A stretch of DNA of 39,257 bases from a virus: positions 1-39,257 of the IMG/VR virus record IMGVR_UViG_3300050014_000489; one strand, written 5' to 3'. Numbering within the stretch: the first letter of the stretch is position 1; every line of letters starts with the position of its first letter. A program made the translations under genes and the position numbers. The notes below the pieces were generated by a model. That model saw only the letters and a program-made list of their open reading frames with translations, searched no databases and was not told where the DNA came from. Shown piece by piece: positions 29,096 to 36,919 of this stretch.

Positions 29096-30721
29096 TTACG
29101 CGTTGGCGCCGTACTGCAGGCGGAACTGGTTCAGCAGCGCAAAGATGCGCAGCTGGTTGACTAGATCCGGCGGCAGCAGCACGTTCATGCGGTTCGGGTT
29201 GGTGGTATCGCGCTCGACGATCAGGTACTTGGCAAACAGCTTGGCGTTCTCCACCAGGCCCACGGTCTCCATATCTGAATACTCGGCAATGATTTCGCCC
29301 CGAATCACGCTGGGGGTGACCACGGCCTGGCCAGCACCGAAGCGGGTGCCGTCGTCGGCCAGTTTGTGGCGCGGGTACTTGCTGGTGATTCGGTTGCGCA
29401 GGCGCCGGGTGATCTCGGTTAACTGGTGCAGGATTTCGCTGTCCAGGTAGCTGGGGTCCGACTGGCCAAAAGCATTTTTTTGATAAGTCGTAATGGCTCG
29501 CTCTACCCGCAGCTGGCCGCCAGACACGTAGCTGGTAGCGATGCCGTAGTTCAGCAGGCTTTGGCGCTCAGTCAGCAAAAAGCGCTTGCCGGCACGCGGA
29601 GACAGGATTCCGTTGAGCGGCAGGGACTGGGTGGGGCGCGCGGGATCGACGTTGAGGCCCAGGGCATTGGCACCACCGTAGGCGGCGACATATTCCCAGG
29701 CGGGGTTGGGGCAATCCACATCGATACCGGCAACAGTGTGGTGCGGGTCATTGCGCAGGGCGCCGGCAGTGGTCAAGGCGCTGAGGGTGCCACGCAGGGA
29801 TGCGTACACATGGCCGTAAACCTGCCGGCTCCAGGCCCAGCGGCCTACCGAGTCGTTGTATTCAGACTGGAAGGCATCCAGGCTGGCGGAATCGGTATAG
29901 GGGTGGATGACGTAGTCGTATTCGTCATCGCCCATCGCGGTGATGACGGTGCCCGTCAACGTGGGGTTGGTGGCACCTGCTGCCATGGGCGCATAGGTTA
30001 GTGCGACGCCGTTGGGCAAACTCTCGCCGCCGCTGAAGCCGCGGAAGCTGTCTAGCACCATGATGTCGTTGCCGGTAGGCCCTTTCCATCGGCAAACGAG
30101 TGTGACGACACCCGCAACAACGGTGCTGGTTACGGGCAAGTCAACTGCGGCGTTGATGGCGGCGCTGATGCTGGCGGCAATGGCGGTGGCGGTGTCGCTC
30201 AACCCTACGGCTACCGATACTTTTTGCCCACCGATGTAGAGGGCAATAGCGCCCGCTGCAAGGGCTGGGCTGGTCACGGTGATGGTACCGGTGGCTGCTA
30301 CCCCGGCTGCGGCGTCGGCGACGGCAATGCACCACACCTCACCAAAGCTGTCTTGCTGACGGTACAGCTGGTGCATGCGGGCCAGCATGGAGCCGGGGCC
30401 GAACAGAATTTTTGCCTGGTCGGTGGTGCTCACCAGCATCGGGGTATTCACCGCAGCCGAACCAGCAGCCAGCTTTTGCCCAATAAGCAGGGATCGCTTG
30501 TTCTGGGCAAAGTAACCCGCTTGGGTATTGTCCATTTCCGCATAAAACAGCGGTACCCGCACATTGGTGGGGATGTAGTTGAACGAGACGGCCCCAGCGC
30601 CCAACAGGGCCAGACCGATAACGGGGTCATGGGATGCGCCGATCGCGGCGCACGCAAGCGCAACGGCGGCGAAGAGAATCTGCCATTTATGGCGGATCAG
30701 GTAGGCGGGGAAAGTTCGCAT
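29096..30721 (-). CDS. Tail sheath protein (Mu gpL family) with N-terminal extension
   Basis: 541 residues. From about residue 45 it follows the Mu gpL pattern: VSFNYIPTNVRVPLFYAEMDNTQAG, PMLVSTTDQAKILFGPGSMLA, and a C-terminus RMNVLLPPDLVNQLRIFALLNQFRL. The first 44 residues are unusual for a sheath: basic start then a hydrophobic helix (ILFAAVALACAAIGA) and a second hydrophobic stretch. No ATG or GTG lies near the usual start, only CTG/TTG. Sheath subunits contract around the tube on infection. Confidence 0.9.
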   Translation of the reverse strand: MRTFPAYLIRHKWQILFAAVALACAAIGASHDPVIGLALLGAGAVSFNYIPTNVRVPLFYAEMDNTQAGYFAQNKRSLLIGQKLAAGSAAVNTPMLVSTTDQAKILFGPGSMLARMHQLYRQQDSFGEVWCIAVADAAAGVAATGTITVTSPALAAGAIALYIGGQKVSVAVGLSDTATAIAASISAAINAAVDLPVTSTVVAGVVTLVCRWKGPTGNDIMVLDSFRGFSGGESLPNGVALTYAPMAAGATNPTLTGTVITAMGDDEYDYVIHPYTDSASLDAFQSEYNDSVGRWAWSRQVYGHVYASLRGTLSALTTAGALRNDPHHTVAGIDVDCPNPAWEYVAAYGGANALGLNVDPARPTQSLPLNGILSPRAGKRFLLTERQSLLNYGIATSYVSGGQLRVERAITTYQKNAFGQSDPSYLDSEILHQLTEITRRLRNRITSKYPRHKLADDGTRFGAGQAVVTPSVIRGEIIAEYSDMETVGLVENAKLFAKYLIVERDTTNPNRMNVLLPPDLVNQLRIFALLNQFRLQYGANA

Positions 30722-30724
30722 GGC

Positions 30725-30922
30725 TTAGGACTCCTTTTTGTTGCTGGGAATGAACACGGTGGGCAGAGCGGGCGGGCTGAGTGGTGCGGACTCGAGCACA
30801 TCGCCGTCATTGAGGCGGCGCTGCCAGTACTGCGTGGCTTGGACTTCGCGGCCTTCAACTGGCAAGGTGTCGCCGCGATCGGGGTCTGGCACGGTGATGC
30901 CGGGGGTAGGTTTGATGTACAT
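30725..30922 (-). CDS. DUF2635 protein (Mu gp38-like)
   Basis: 65 residues with YIKPTPGITVPDPDRGDTLPVEGREV and WQRRLNDGDV, the short DUF2635 pattern. In Mu-like phages this gene lies just upstream of the sheath gene, as here (3 bases apart). Role unknown; probably in tail assembly. Confidence 0.88.
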   Translation of the reverse strand: MYIKPTPGITVPDPDRGDTLPVEGREVQATQYWQRRLNDGDVLESAPLSPPALPTVFIPSNKKES

Positions 30923-30941
30923 AAAAACTCCTGGTGAAAAT

Positions 30942-30965
30942 AAAAAAACCCGCTCGAGGCGGGTT
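30942..30965 (-). terminator. Intrinsic terminator upstream of DUF2635 gene
   Basis: AACCCGC/GCGGGTT stem with a TCGAG loop and seven T on the minus strand. The stem arms are identical to those at 16768-16787. Confidence 0.8.
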
Positions 30966-30997
30966 GGTGGGCTGGTGGCGGTGCTGGGTGATTTGCG

Positions 30998-31585
30998 TCA
31001 GGCCAGGTTGCCGGTCTTGGGGAACACAGCCCCCAATTCAATACGGCCATCCGGTGCAGGCGTCTGCACAACATTGGGGTCGTGTGGGTCAATGGCGTCG
31101 ACGCGGATGGTGCCGCCGTCAAAGTGCGGCAGGGTAGCGAGGGCCTGCTCTTGCCAGCCGTCGCTAGGCTCCAGCTCCATCAAGGCGCCAAACTCAAACT
31201 GGTACCACATGCGGGCACGGTCCAGGCTGAGCAGTGAGCCGCCTTCATAGTTGATGCCGTCATAACGGTCGGCTGGTTGCCAGCCCAGTAGGGCGGCCCA
31301 CAACTCAGCGCGCAGGGCGTCGATGTTGTGGGCGCTGCCCTGCCCTTTTTCGTCAGGAACGTTGCTCACGGCCACGACGACGGCAAAGCTGTCGGTCAGC
31401 AACTGGCGCACGCTGTTTATCGCTATGGAGGGCTGCGGGCTGTCATCCATCGGGATGATGAAGGCGCAAGGCACAGCCAGCGCGGCATTTTCTGGCAGTA
31501 GTTTGAACTGCGCGGCGCCCGCTATGCGGCTTGTGAAGCTGGGGCAGCGGGTACGCAGGGCGGCGATGATGGGTTCGAGTTGCAT
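30998..31585 (-). CDS. Tail protein gp37-like (DUF1834)
   Basis: 195 residues with LEPIIAALRTRCPSFTSRIAGAAQF, ALAVPCAFIIPMDD, and LRAELWAALLGWQPADRYDGINYEGGSLLSLDRARMWYQFEF, the gp37/gp68 pattern of Mu-like tails. It occupies the tail-terminator position between head-tail joining genes and sheath. Followed by an intrinsic terminator. Confidence 0.82.
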   Translation of the reverse strand: MQLEPIIAALRTRCPSFTSRIAGAAQFKLLPENAALAVPCAFIIPMDDSPQPSIAINSVRQLLTDSFAVVVAVSNVPDEKGQGSAHNIDALRAELWAALLGWQPADRYDGINYEGGSLLSLDRARMWYQFEFGALMELEPSDGWQEQALATLPHFDGGTIRVDAIDPHDPNVVQTPAPDGRIELGAVFPKTGNLA

Positions 31586-31587
31586 GG

Positions 31588-32028
31588 TTACCTTGGCACC
31601 AGTGAATTGCGCAGAGCGTCACGGATTTGGCTGCGCACCGCATCGCGTTTGTTGGTGAGGGCTGCAGTCATGAAATTCCCGCGCTTGGCTAGCCCGGTCT
31701 TTGAGCTGCCGTAGAACAGGAAGGCGGGGTAAAACTCTTTCATCTCTTTGGACTTGCGCACGCCCACCTTGATCCAGCCACCTTTGCTACCTTTGGAAAT
31801 AATGCCGATGGCACGCCGGAGAGCACCGGTCTGCATACCCGGAAAATCACCCGCCATCGATACCGCCCGGCTTGACACAATGCGGCGCGCCTCTTTGCGC
31901 ACCTGGGCCGCGCCATCGCGCAAGGCCTTGCGCATGGCCTTGCGGTCATAGTCAATAATCTTGTGAAATTCGAGGCCGACCGAGAGGTCAAACCCACCCA
32001 AACTGCCCGTGCTGGTTTGCTTGTCCAT
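31588..32028 (-). CDS. HK97 gp10-like tail completion/head-tail protein
   Basis: 146 residues: DLSVGLEFHKIIDYDRKAMRKALRDGAAQVRKEARRIVSS then PGMQTGALRRAIGI, WIKVGVRKSKEMKEFYPAFLFYGSSK, and a helical C-terminus. The K-A-x-R-x-A-L-R-x-G-A-x-x-V-R-K-x-A-R and Y-P-x-F-x-x-Y-G pattern is that of HK97 gp10-like proteins, which act at the head-tail interface. Start overlaps the stop of the head-closure gene. Confidence 0.8.
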   Translation of the reverse strand: MDKQTSTGSLGGFDLSVGLEFHKIIDYDRKAMRKALRDGAAQVRKEARRIVSSRAVSMAGDFPGMQTGALRRAIGIISKGSKGGWIKVGVRKSKEMKEFYPAFLFYGSSKTGLAKRGNFMTAALTNKRDAVRSQIRDALRNSLVPR

Positions 32029-32381
32029 CAGATCGCTCCCAAGTCCTTGGCGCTGATGCGCGTGAAGCGATCAGCATCGGCTAAATTGATTGAATCCATC
32101 ACGCGGTAACGGCGATTGCGCCACTCGATCACGTGGCTGGCGGTGAAGTCGTCAGGCCGGGTGCCTGTTCCATACCGGACGTAAAACAGATGGGTCGGCA
32201 CCTCGCCGGTGTTCATGCCGGCGCGAATAGCCAGGCTGTACACCGGCTCTACCTTGGCTGAGCGGACCATGCCCGCATCAAAGGTTTGATCCAGGCCAAA
32301 TGCGACGTTAGGTACATCGCTCCATAGGCGGATGGTGATGCGGCGATTCAGGTCACCGGCATGAGGGGGCGTGTTGTCCAT
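32028..32381 (-). CDS. Head-tail joining / head closure protein
   Basis: 117 residues. Pattern AGDLNRRITIRLWSDVPN, then THLFYVRYGTGTRPDDFTASHVIEWRNRRYRVMDSINLADADRFTRISA, typical of SPP1 gp16/HK97-type head closure proteins. It lies between connector and gp10, with 1-base overlaps. Confidence 0.85.
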   Translation of the reverse strand: MDNTPPHAGDLNRRITIRLWSDVPNVAFGLDQTFDAGMVRSAKVEPVYSLAIRAGMNTGEVPTHLFYVRYGTGTRPDDFTASHVIEWRNRRYRVMDSINLADADRFTRISAKDLGAI

Positions 32382-33055
32382 TAGACATACCCTGCGATTC
32401 GGTAGGGGTCAAGCAAGCGGTCCACAAACGGCAACTCCAGCGCGACGATGCTTTTGCCGACAGAAATCTCCTCACGATTGGCATATAAGGCGGCGACACG
32501 CATCAAAATCCACGCTTTGAGGCCCGCTGGCACTGCTGCGGCAAGGCCATAGCCGGTTGTGAAGCTGATTTGCACGGCATTGACGCGGTTTTGTGTGTCC
32601 GGCCAGTAGGTATCTGGCGCGGGGGTAATGCAGCCGGGCTCGCTGATTGGGTCCACTACGTACAAGTTGGGTGCAAGCGTCTGCACGGTGCCGGCAATGT
32701 CGGTGTACTTGACCGTATCCACTGACTGCAGCGGCGGGAATGGCAGGTCAATCTTGCCGCCGCGAAAGCGCACGGCGTAATTGCGCATCGACATCCAGCC
32801 ACTGGGTAGCTGGTCGACCGGGACATAACCAGGCGCCACACCGTAGTAGGTGTACTTGGGGAAGCTGTCGAGGTACAAATCCCAAGCCTGCGTCACAAAG
32901 GCACGGCGGCATACGTTCTCAGCGCCCAAGCGAGCGGCGACGATCAGCATGCCGATCAATGCATCATCGTCGGCAATATCAACGCGCAAGTGCGCCTTGG
33001 CTTCTGCAACCGTGACCGGCTCGCCTGCCGGTGCTGTCGTGAGCTTGAGGGACAT
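32381..33055 (-). CDS. Head-tail connector (HK97 gp6-like)
   Basis: 224 residues with the adaptor pattern LTTAPAGEPVTVAEAKAHLRVD...DDALIGMLIVAARLGAENVCRRAFVTQAWDLYLDSFP and IQISFTTGYG-type (here AVQISFTTGYG), then AWILMRVAALYANREEI. It forms the ring below the portal. It overlaps the head-closure gene by one base. Confidence 0.9.
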   Translation of the reverse strand: MSLKLTTAPAGEPVTVAEAKAHLRVDIADDDALIGMLIVAARLGAENVCRRAFVTQAWDLYLDSFPKYTYYGVAPGYVPVDQLPSGWMSMRNYAVRFRGGKIDLPFPPLQSVDTVKYTDIAGTVQTLAPNLYVVDPISEPGCITPAPDTYWPDTQNRVNAVQISFTTGYGLAAAVPAGLKAWILMRVAALYANREEISVGKSIVALELPFVDRLLDPYRIAGYV

Positions 33056-33058
33056 GGA

Positions 33059-33391
33059 TCAGACGGCAGATTTGTTTTGGTCGAGGGTCAGCGCGTAGGC
33101 CACGGCATCCTTGTCGCTATCGACCAGGCCGGAGGCTTGGGCTGACTTGATGACGGAGGCGGTCAAGGTGACGACATCGTTGACACGGCCGTAGTCGCAG
33201 TCGGCGAGGACGCGTACTTTTTCTGGGCGTTTGCTGGTTTTTGGTTCGTCGGCGAGCTTGGCCAGGCCTTGGGAAATCAGTTGATCGGCTAGTTCGTCGG
33301 CTGCGTCGAAGGCGGTGCCAGCAGCCAGCTCGGGTTGGTCGGCGGAAAGCGTAGCCGCTGCAATGACGGTGAGTGCAATGAGGGATTTCAT
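33059..33391 (-). CDS. Small head-associated protein of unknown function
   Basis: 110 residues. The N-terminus MKSLIALTVIAAATLSADQPELAAGTAFDAADE could pass as a signal peptide, but phage-head proteins with strand-rich N-termini and pattern GTAFD...LADQLISQGLAKLADE are common here. A second small domain, VRVLADCDYGRVNDVVTL, is KOW-like. It lies between capsid and connector, where head fibre or decoration proteins often sit. Role unproven. Confidence 0.65.
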   Translation of the reverse strand: MKSLIALTVIAAATLSADQPELAAGTAFDAADELADQLISQGLAKLADEPKTSKRPEKVRVLADCDYGRVNDVVTLTASVIKSAQASGLVDSDKDAVAYALTLDQNKSAV

Positions 33392-33417
33392 AGTTTTGCT
33401 CCGTGGATAAAATAGAA

Positions 33418-33450
33418 AAAGAAAACGCCGGCGCGATGTTTGCGCCGGCG
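33418..33450 (-). terminator. Intrinsic terminator after capsid gene
   Basis: Perfect 9-bp stem CGCCGGCGC/GCGCCGGCG with a 7-base loop, then TTTTCTTTTTC on the minus strand. Located between capsid and the next gene. Confidence 0.85.
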
Positions 33451-33469
33451 GTGGCTGGGCCTATGGAGA

Positions 33470-34729
33470 TCAGGTCGCCGAGTTGACGTACAGCTTGACG
33501 GCGCCGCCGGCGTCAATCAGGTTGCCACCGGTGCGCAGGAAGGCGACGAAGCCGATCTGGCCGTTGAGGGTGAAGGCGCTGTCGGTCATGCGGAACATCG
33601 TCAGGTCCATCACATCACGGATGGTGTACTTGGAGAGTTGACCAAACAAGATCGACTTGGCATTGGCGGCCATGACGGGCATGTTCTGGTTGATGTAGAT
33701 CGGGCGGCCCATCAGACGGTCAGGGGCACCGCCGTCGATCATGGCATTGGCTTCATAGCCAGGCACGAAAATGGGGCGGCCTTGCGCATCCTTAATCTTG
33801 CGGATCGCCCGGACTGATGTGTCGTGCATCATGTAGCCGACGCCGGGCTGGCTGCGGTAGGCTGGGTCAACCGAGTGCTCCAGGTCAACCAGGTCGTCAT
33901 AAATGACGGTGATGGTCTGCCCGGTGGTGCCGGCCTTGCCGGTGGCGGCGGCAGTGACAATGCCATTGGGCTGTGTAGCTCCGTCACCAACTGTGAAGTG
34001 TCGGTTTTGAATACGGCCCAGGCGCATGGCCAGCAGGCCCTGAATATAGGCCTCGATGTCGATGAAGGCATCTTGTACCAGCTCGAACGGCAGCGCGATC
34101 TTTTTTGACGAATATTTGAAGACGTTGAGCGCGATGTTGCTGAAGACGGTGTCGCCGCCTGTCACTGCGCCATTTTGGCCAACAATTTCACCTTCTTCCG
34201 AGGTAGGGTCGGTGGCTGGGAAATTCATGGAGGCACCCGAAGCGGTGCGGATGGCATGGGACACGGTCCGCATGCCGCCAAAGGCCTTCATGGCGATTTC
34301 AAGTGATTTTTGGTACTCGGTGGCTACCGTGAAGCCGCCTTCGGTAGTGGTCGTGGTGGACATGGCGTTTCGGATGTCCGGCGTCTGGCGAGCCAGCATG
34401 CGAGCGCGGTCAACATCGGCCATGTTGGAGATGCCACCAGCCATGAAGGCGCGCAGGGCCTTGGATTCATCGCCTTGCTTGGCTGGATCGCGGGTTGCGG
34501 CGTTCATCAGTGCGGCGTGCTGGGCAGCAGGGTCTTCGGCGGCCAGCTGGGCGCGGCGGTTTTCGCGCGAAATGTCGGTATCGATGGCCTCGATTTCGGC
34601 CAGCACGGCGTCCATCTTGGTCGCATCTTCAGCGGGCATGCGCTGGTCGGCGGGGTACTTGTTGTTGATGTCGTTGGCTGTTTTGGCTTTGACGTTGCGA
34701 AGTTCGCGGAGTTGTGCAAGTTTGTTCAT
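33470..34729 (-). CDS. Major capsid protein (HK97 fold)
   Basis: 419 residues from ATG 34729 (MNKLAQLRELRNVKAK). The first about 115 residues are a helical scaffolding-like delta domain (AEDATKMDAVLAEIEAIDTDISRENRRAQ). The mature shell begins near RNAMSTTTTTEGGFTVATEYQKSL. HK97-fold traits: EEGEIVGQNGAV, KKIALPFELVQDAFIDIEAYIQGLLAMRLG, GPxxLGRPIYI-type (RLMGRPIYINQNMP), and LTMFRMTDSAFTLNGQIGFVAFLRTGG. The longer upstream frame is not protein-like. The ClpP-like protease upstream would remove the delta domain. Confidence 0.93.
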   Translation of the reverse strand: MNKLAQLRELRNVKAKTANDINNKYPADQRMPAEDATKMDAVLAEIEAIDTDISRENRRAQLAAEDPAAQHAALMNAATRDPAKQGDESKALRAFMAGGISNMADVDRARMLARQTPDIRNAMSTTTTTEGGFTVATEYQKSLEIAMKAFGGMRTVSHAIRTASGASMNFPATDPTSEEGEIVGQNGAVTGGDTVFSNIALNVFKYSSKKIALPFELVQDAFIDIEAYIQGLLAMRLGRIQNRHFTVGDGATQPNGIVTAAATGKAGTTGQTITVIYDDLVDLEHSVDPAYRSQPGVGYMMHDTSVRAIRKIKDAQGRPIFVPGYEANAMIDGGAPDRLMGRPIYINQNMPVMAANAKSILFGQLSKYTIRDVMDLTMFRMTDSAFTLNGQIGFVAFLRTGGNLIDAGGAVKLYVNSAT

Positions 34730-34777
34730 TTGGAGTCTTTCAGGGGGTTGTGACCGCTCGCGCAGGTCGTGGGGACG

Positions 34778-34801
34778 AAAAAAAACCGCCTGGATGGGCG
34801 G
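34778..34801 (-). terminator. Intrinsic terminator before capsid gene
   Basis: Short stem CCGCC/GGCGG followed by eight T on the minus strand, in the 96-base gap between protease and capsid genes. Confidence 0.65.
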
Positions 34802-34824
34802 CTGTCTCAGTTGCGCGAGGCGCG

Positions 34825-35568
34825 TTACTGATGGGTGCAGCGATTCGCCAGGCGCAGGCGTTGCTGCTGGCGTTCGCGGTGTTCGGTGGTGATGGTATTG
34901 ACCGGCTTCTCGGCGGGCGCTGGCGCTTGGGCAGGTGCCTTGCTGTAGGCGCTCAAGTCCCACAAAGCCTTCACCTTGGGAGCATCGGCTGCAATACTGT
35001 TGATGAAGCCGGCATCAACAGCTTCCTGAGCGGTAAACCAGGTCTCTGCCTGCATCAAGACCATCACTTCTTCGGGTGTTTTGCCACTGCGTTTGGCATA
35101 CTGGCCTGAAATCACGCCGTCGCATTTGCTCAAAAGATCAACTGTTTTTTGCATATCAAATTGATTGCCCATGGCGAATGTCCAGCCGCAATGGATCATG
35201 TAAAGACCGCCTTCGGCCATCACGATCTCGTCGGCGGCTGTGGCTATGACGGTGGCCGCGCTGGCGGCAAAGCCGTCCACATGCGCAATGACCTTGGCGC
35301 CTGTATCACGGATGGCTGCAACGATGGCTTGGGCGGCAAATACGTCGCCGCCTGGGCTATTGATGCGCAGGTGCAGCGTACCGCCCTGGATGGCGCGGAT
35401 CTGCGGCACCAGGGTCTGGGCAGACGCTCCACCGCACCATTCGGCGGTGATGTCATCGCTGACGATGGCGTCATAGATATAAATGGTTGATTCGTCGCCC
35501 TGCGTTTCAATCGCCCGGGGTTGCGCCTGCCGACGATTGCTCGCCAGCAGCTTGATGAGTTTGTTCAT
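34825..35568 (-). CDS. ClpP-like prohead protease
   Basis: 247 residues from ATG 35568 with AAGGA 5 bases upstream. ClpP/S14 traits: IYDAIVSD, LHLRINSPGGDVFAAQAI, DGFAASAATVIATAADEI (nucleophile Ser in the A-A-S-A-A context), MIHCGWTFAMGNQFD (catalytic His), and ETWFTAQEAVDAGFIN. The C-terminal about 45 residues are Ala/Pro/Gln-rich. It matures the capsid protein; portal-protease-capsid is the HK97 order. Confidence 0.92.
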   Translation of the reverse strand: MNKLIKLLASNRRQAQPRAIETQGDESTIYIYDAIVSDDITAEWCGGASAQTLVPQIRAIQGGTLHLRINSPGGDVFAAQAIVAAIRDTGAKVIAHVDGFAASAATVIATAADEIVMAEGGLYMIHCGWTFAMGNQFDMQKTVDLLSKCDGVISGQYAKRSGKTPEEVMVLMQAETWFTAQEAVDAGFINSIAADAPKVKALWDLSAYSKAPAQAPAPAEKPVNTITTEHRERQQQRLRLANRCTHQ

Positions 35569-35575
35569 GGTGTCC

Positions 35576-36919
35576 TTACGCGGTTTCGGGATCTGGTTGG
35601 GTGTCTGTTGTAGTGGATGGCGCAGTGGCATCGGGGGTGGTGCCTGAAGTAACACCGGTATTGCGCACATCGCCGCCTTCGATCGGGGGTAGCAACTTGA
35701 TGTGGCGCACCTCATTCACAGTCAGCCAGCCGGGTTCACCAGCGCGGCCCAGTGCGATGCGTAGGGCCTCGTTTTCACTCTTTAAATCACCGCGCTCGAT
35801 GCCGGAAACATCAAACTCAACGAAGTATTTTTCGCGGCTGGGCCAGAGTTTTCGGTTCAACTCCTGCTCAAACTTGCGCAGGTCACGCAGCAGCGTGTAT
35901 TTGACGAAGCCGCGGCCCATGTTCTCCTGGCCGCTGCCCCAGCTGGTTGATTTCTCGGTGCTGCCCACCATGAAGGGCGGCACGCCCAGTACGCGGCAGA
36001 TTTCTTCCAGGTTCCAGCTGGAAGTTTGCAGAATTTGCGAATCGACCGCCGACATGGTGAGCTGCTGTACCTCCAGCCCACCAGTGAGGATGGCTGGCAA
36101 GTGGGAATTTGCTACGCCGCTGTGGCGTTCGCCCCAGGTGGCGCGCAGCAACTTGGCTTGGTCTTCCGTCAGGTTTCCGGCCATCTTGAGCGCAAAGTCC
36201 GGCCGTGCGCCATTGCTGAAAAACCGGGCGCTGTATTCGCTGGCTGCCAGCGAGGTGCCGACTGATTGCCGCGCCGCATAGGTGATCGGGCTCGGGCTGC
36301 GAATGCCGTCATAACCCAGGCTCGGGATATGGATCATATCGGCCGGGTTGAGCACGTATTGCGCGCCCACCAACGGCTGCACCCGATAGAACAAATCACC
36401 GTTGCTATCACGAAACGCATTGACCCGCAGCGGGTGGTGCGCCTTGAAGCCGATCACTTTAGCGCTGCGAAACGAGGGACGGATAACCTCGGCAAAGCAA
36501 TCGCCGTAAAACAGGCGAGCACTGACCATGTATTCCCAAAAAACAGCCGAGGAAATATCGGGCTCGGGTTGTTCGTTGAGCATCCACCAGTAGGGATGCT
36601 CAATCCGGGCGCGTCCGGTGGTGGTCCGCTCGTAGATTGGAAGCGGCAGGGTTGAGATGGCGCCGGCGATCAGGGCTACGCACGCGTAAACCGCCGACAC
36701 TTTCATGGCGGTAGTCTCGTTAATCACCGGCCCGGCGTTGCTGATGGCGCCACCGCCAATGATGTTAGCCAGCTCTTGCACGGACAAGCTCTGGCGCGTC
36801 TCGTTCAAGTTGTTGATCTTGCCGGTTGCCTCGGGGCCATGCCCGGTGCGCCAGGCATTGAGCACGGCAGAGCCCGGCGTGCGGGCCTTTGCCTGCGCTG
36901 CTGCAAATGTCTGGTTCAT
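35576..36919 (-). CDS. Portal protein (HK97 family)
   Basis: 447 residues. Portal traits: VSAVYACVALIAGAISTLPLPIYERT, YWWMLNEQPEPDISSAVFWEYMV, FYRVQPLVGAQYVLNPADMIHIPSLGYDGI, and GRGFVKYTLLRDLRKFEQELNRKLWP with NEVRHIKLLPPIEGGDV near the C-terminus. It forms the dodecameric DNA channel. Start overlaps the terminase stop (ATGA). Confidence 0.93.
   Translation of the reverse strand: MNQTFAAAQAKARTPGSAVLNAWRTGHGPEATGKINNLNETRQSLSVQELANIIGGGAISNAGPVINETTAMKVSAVYACVALIAGAISTLPLPIYERTTTGRARIEHPYWWMLNEQPEPDISSAVFWEYMVSARLFYGDCFAEVIRPSFRSAKVIGFKAHHPLRVNAFRDSNGDLFYRVQPLVGAQYVLNPADMIHIPSLGYDGIRSPSPITYAARQSVGTSLAASEYSARFFSNGARPDFALKMAGNLTEDQAKLLRATWGERHSGVANSHLPAILTGGLEVQQLTMSAVDSQILQTSSWNLEEICRVLGVPPFMVGSTEKSTSWGSGQENMGRGFVKYTLLRDLRKFEQELNRKLWPSREKYFVEFDVSGIERGDLKSENEALRIALGRAGEPGWLTVNEVRHIKLLPPIEGGDVRNTGVTSGTTPDATAPSTTTDTQPDPETA

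Noticed and set aside
33059-33391. Secreted protein call from the N-terminal hydrophobic stretch
   Set aside because: It lies in the head operon, and the hydrophobic stretch lacks a clear cleavage site and is followed by a typical head-protein pattern.
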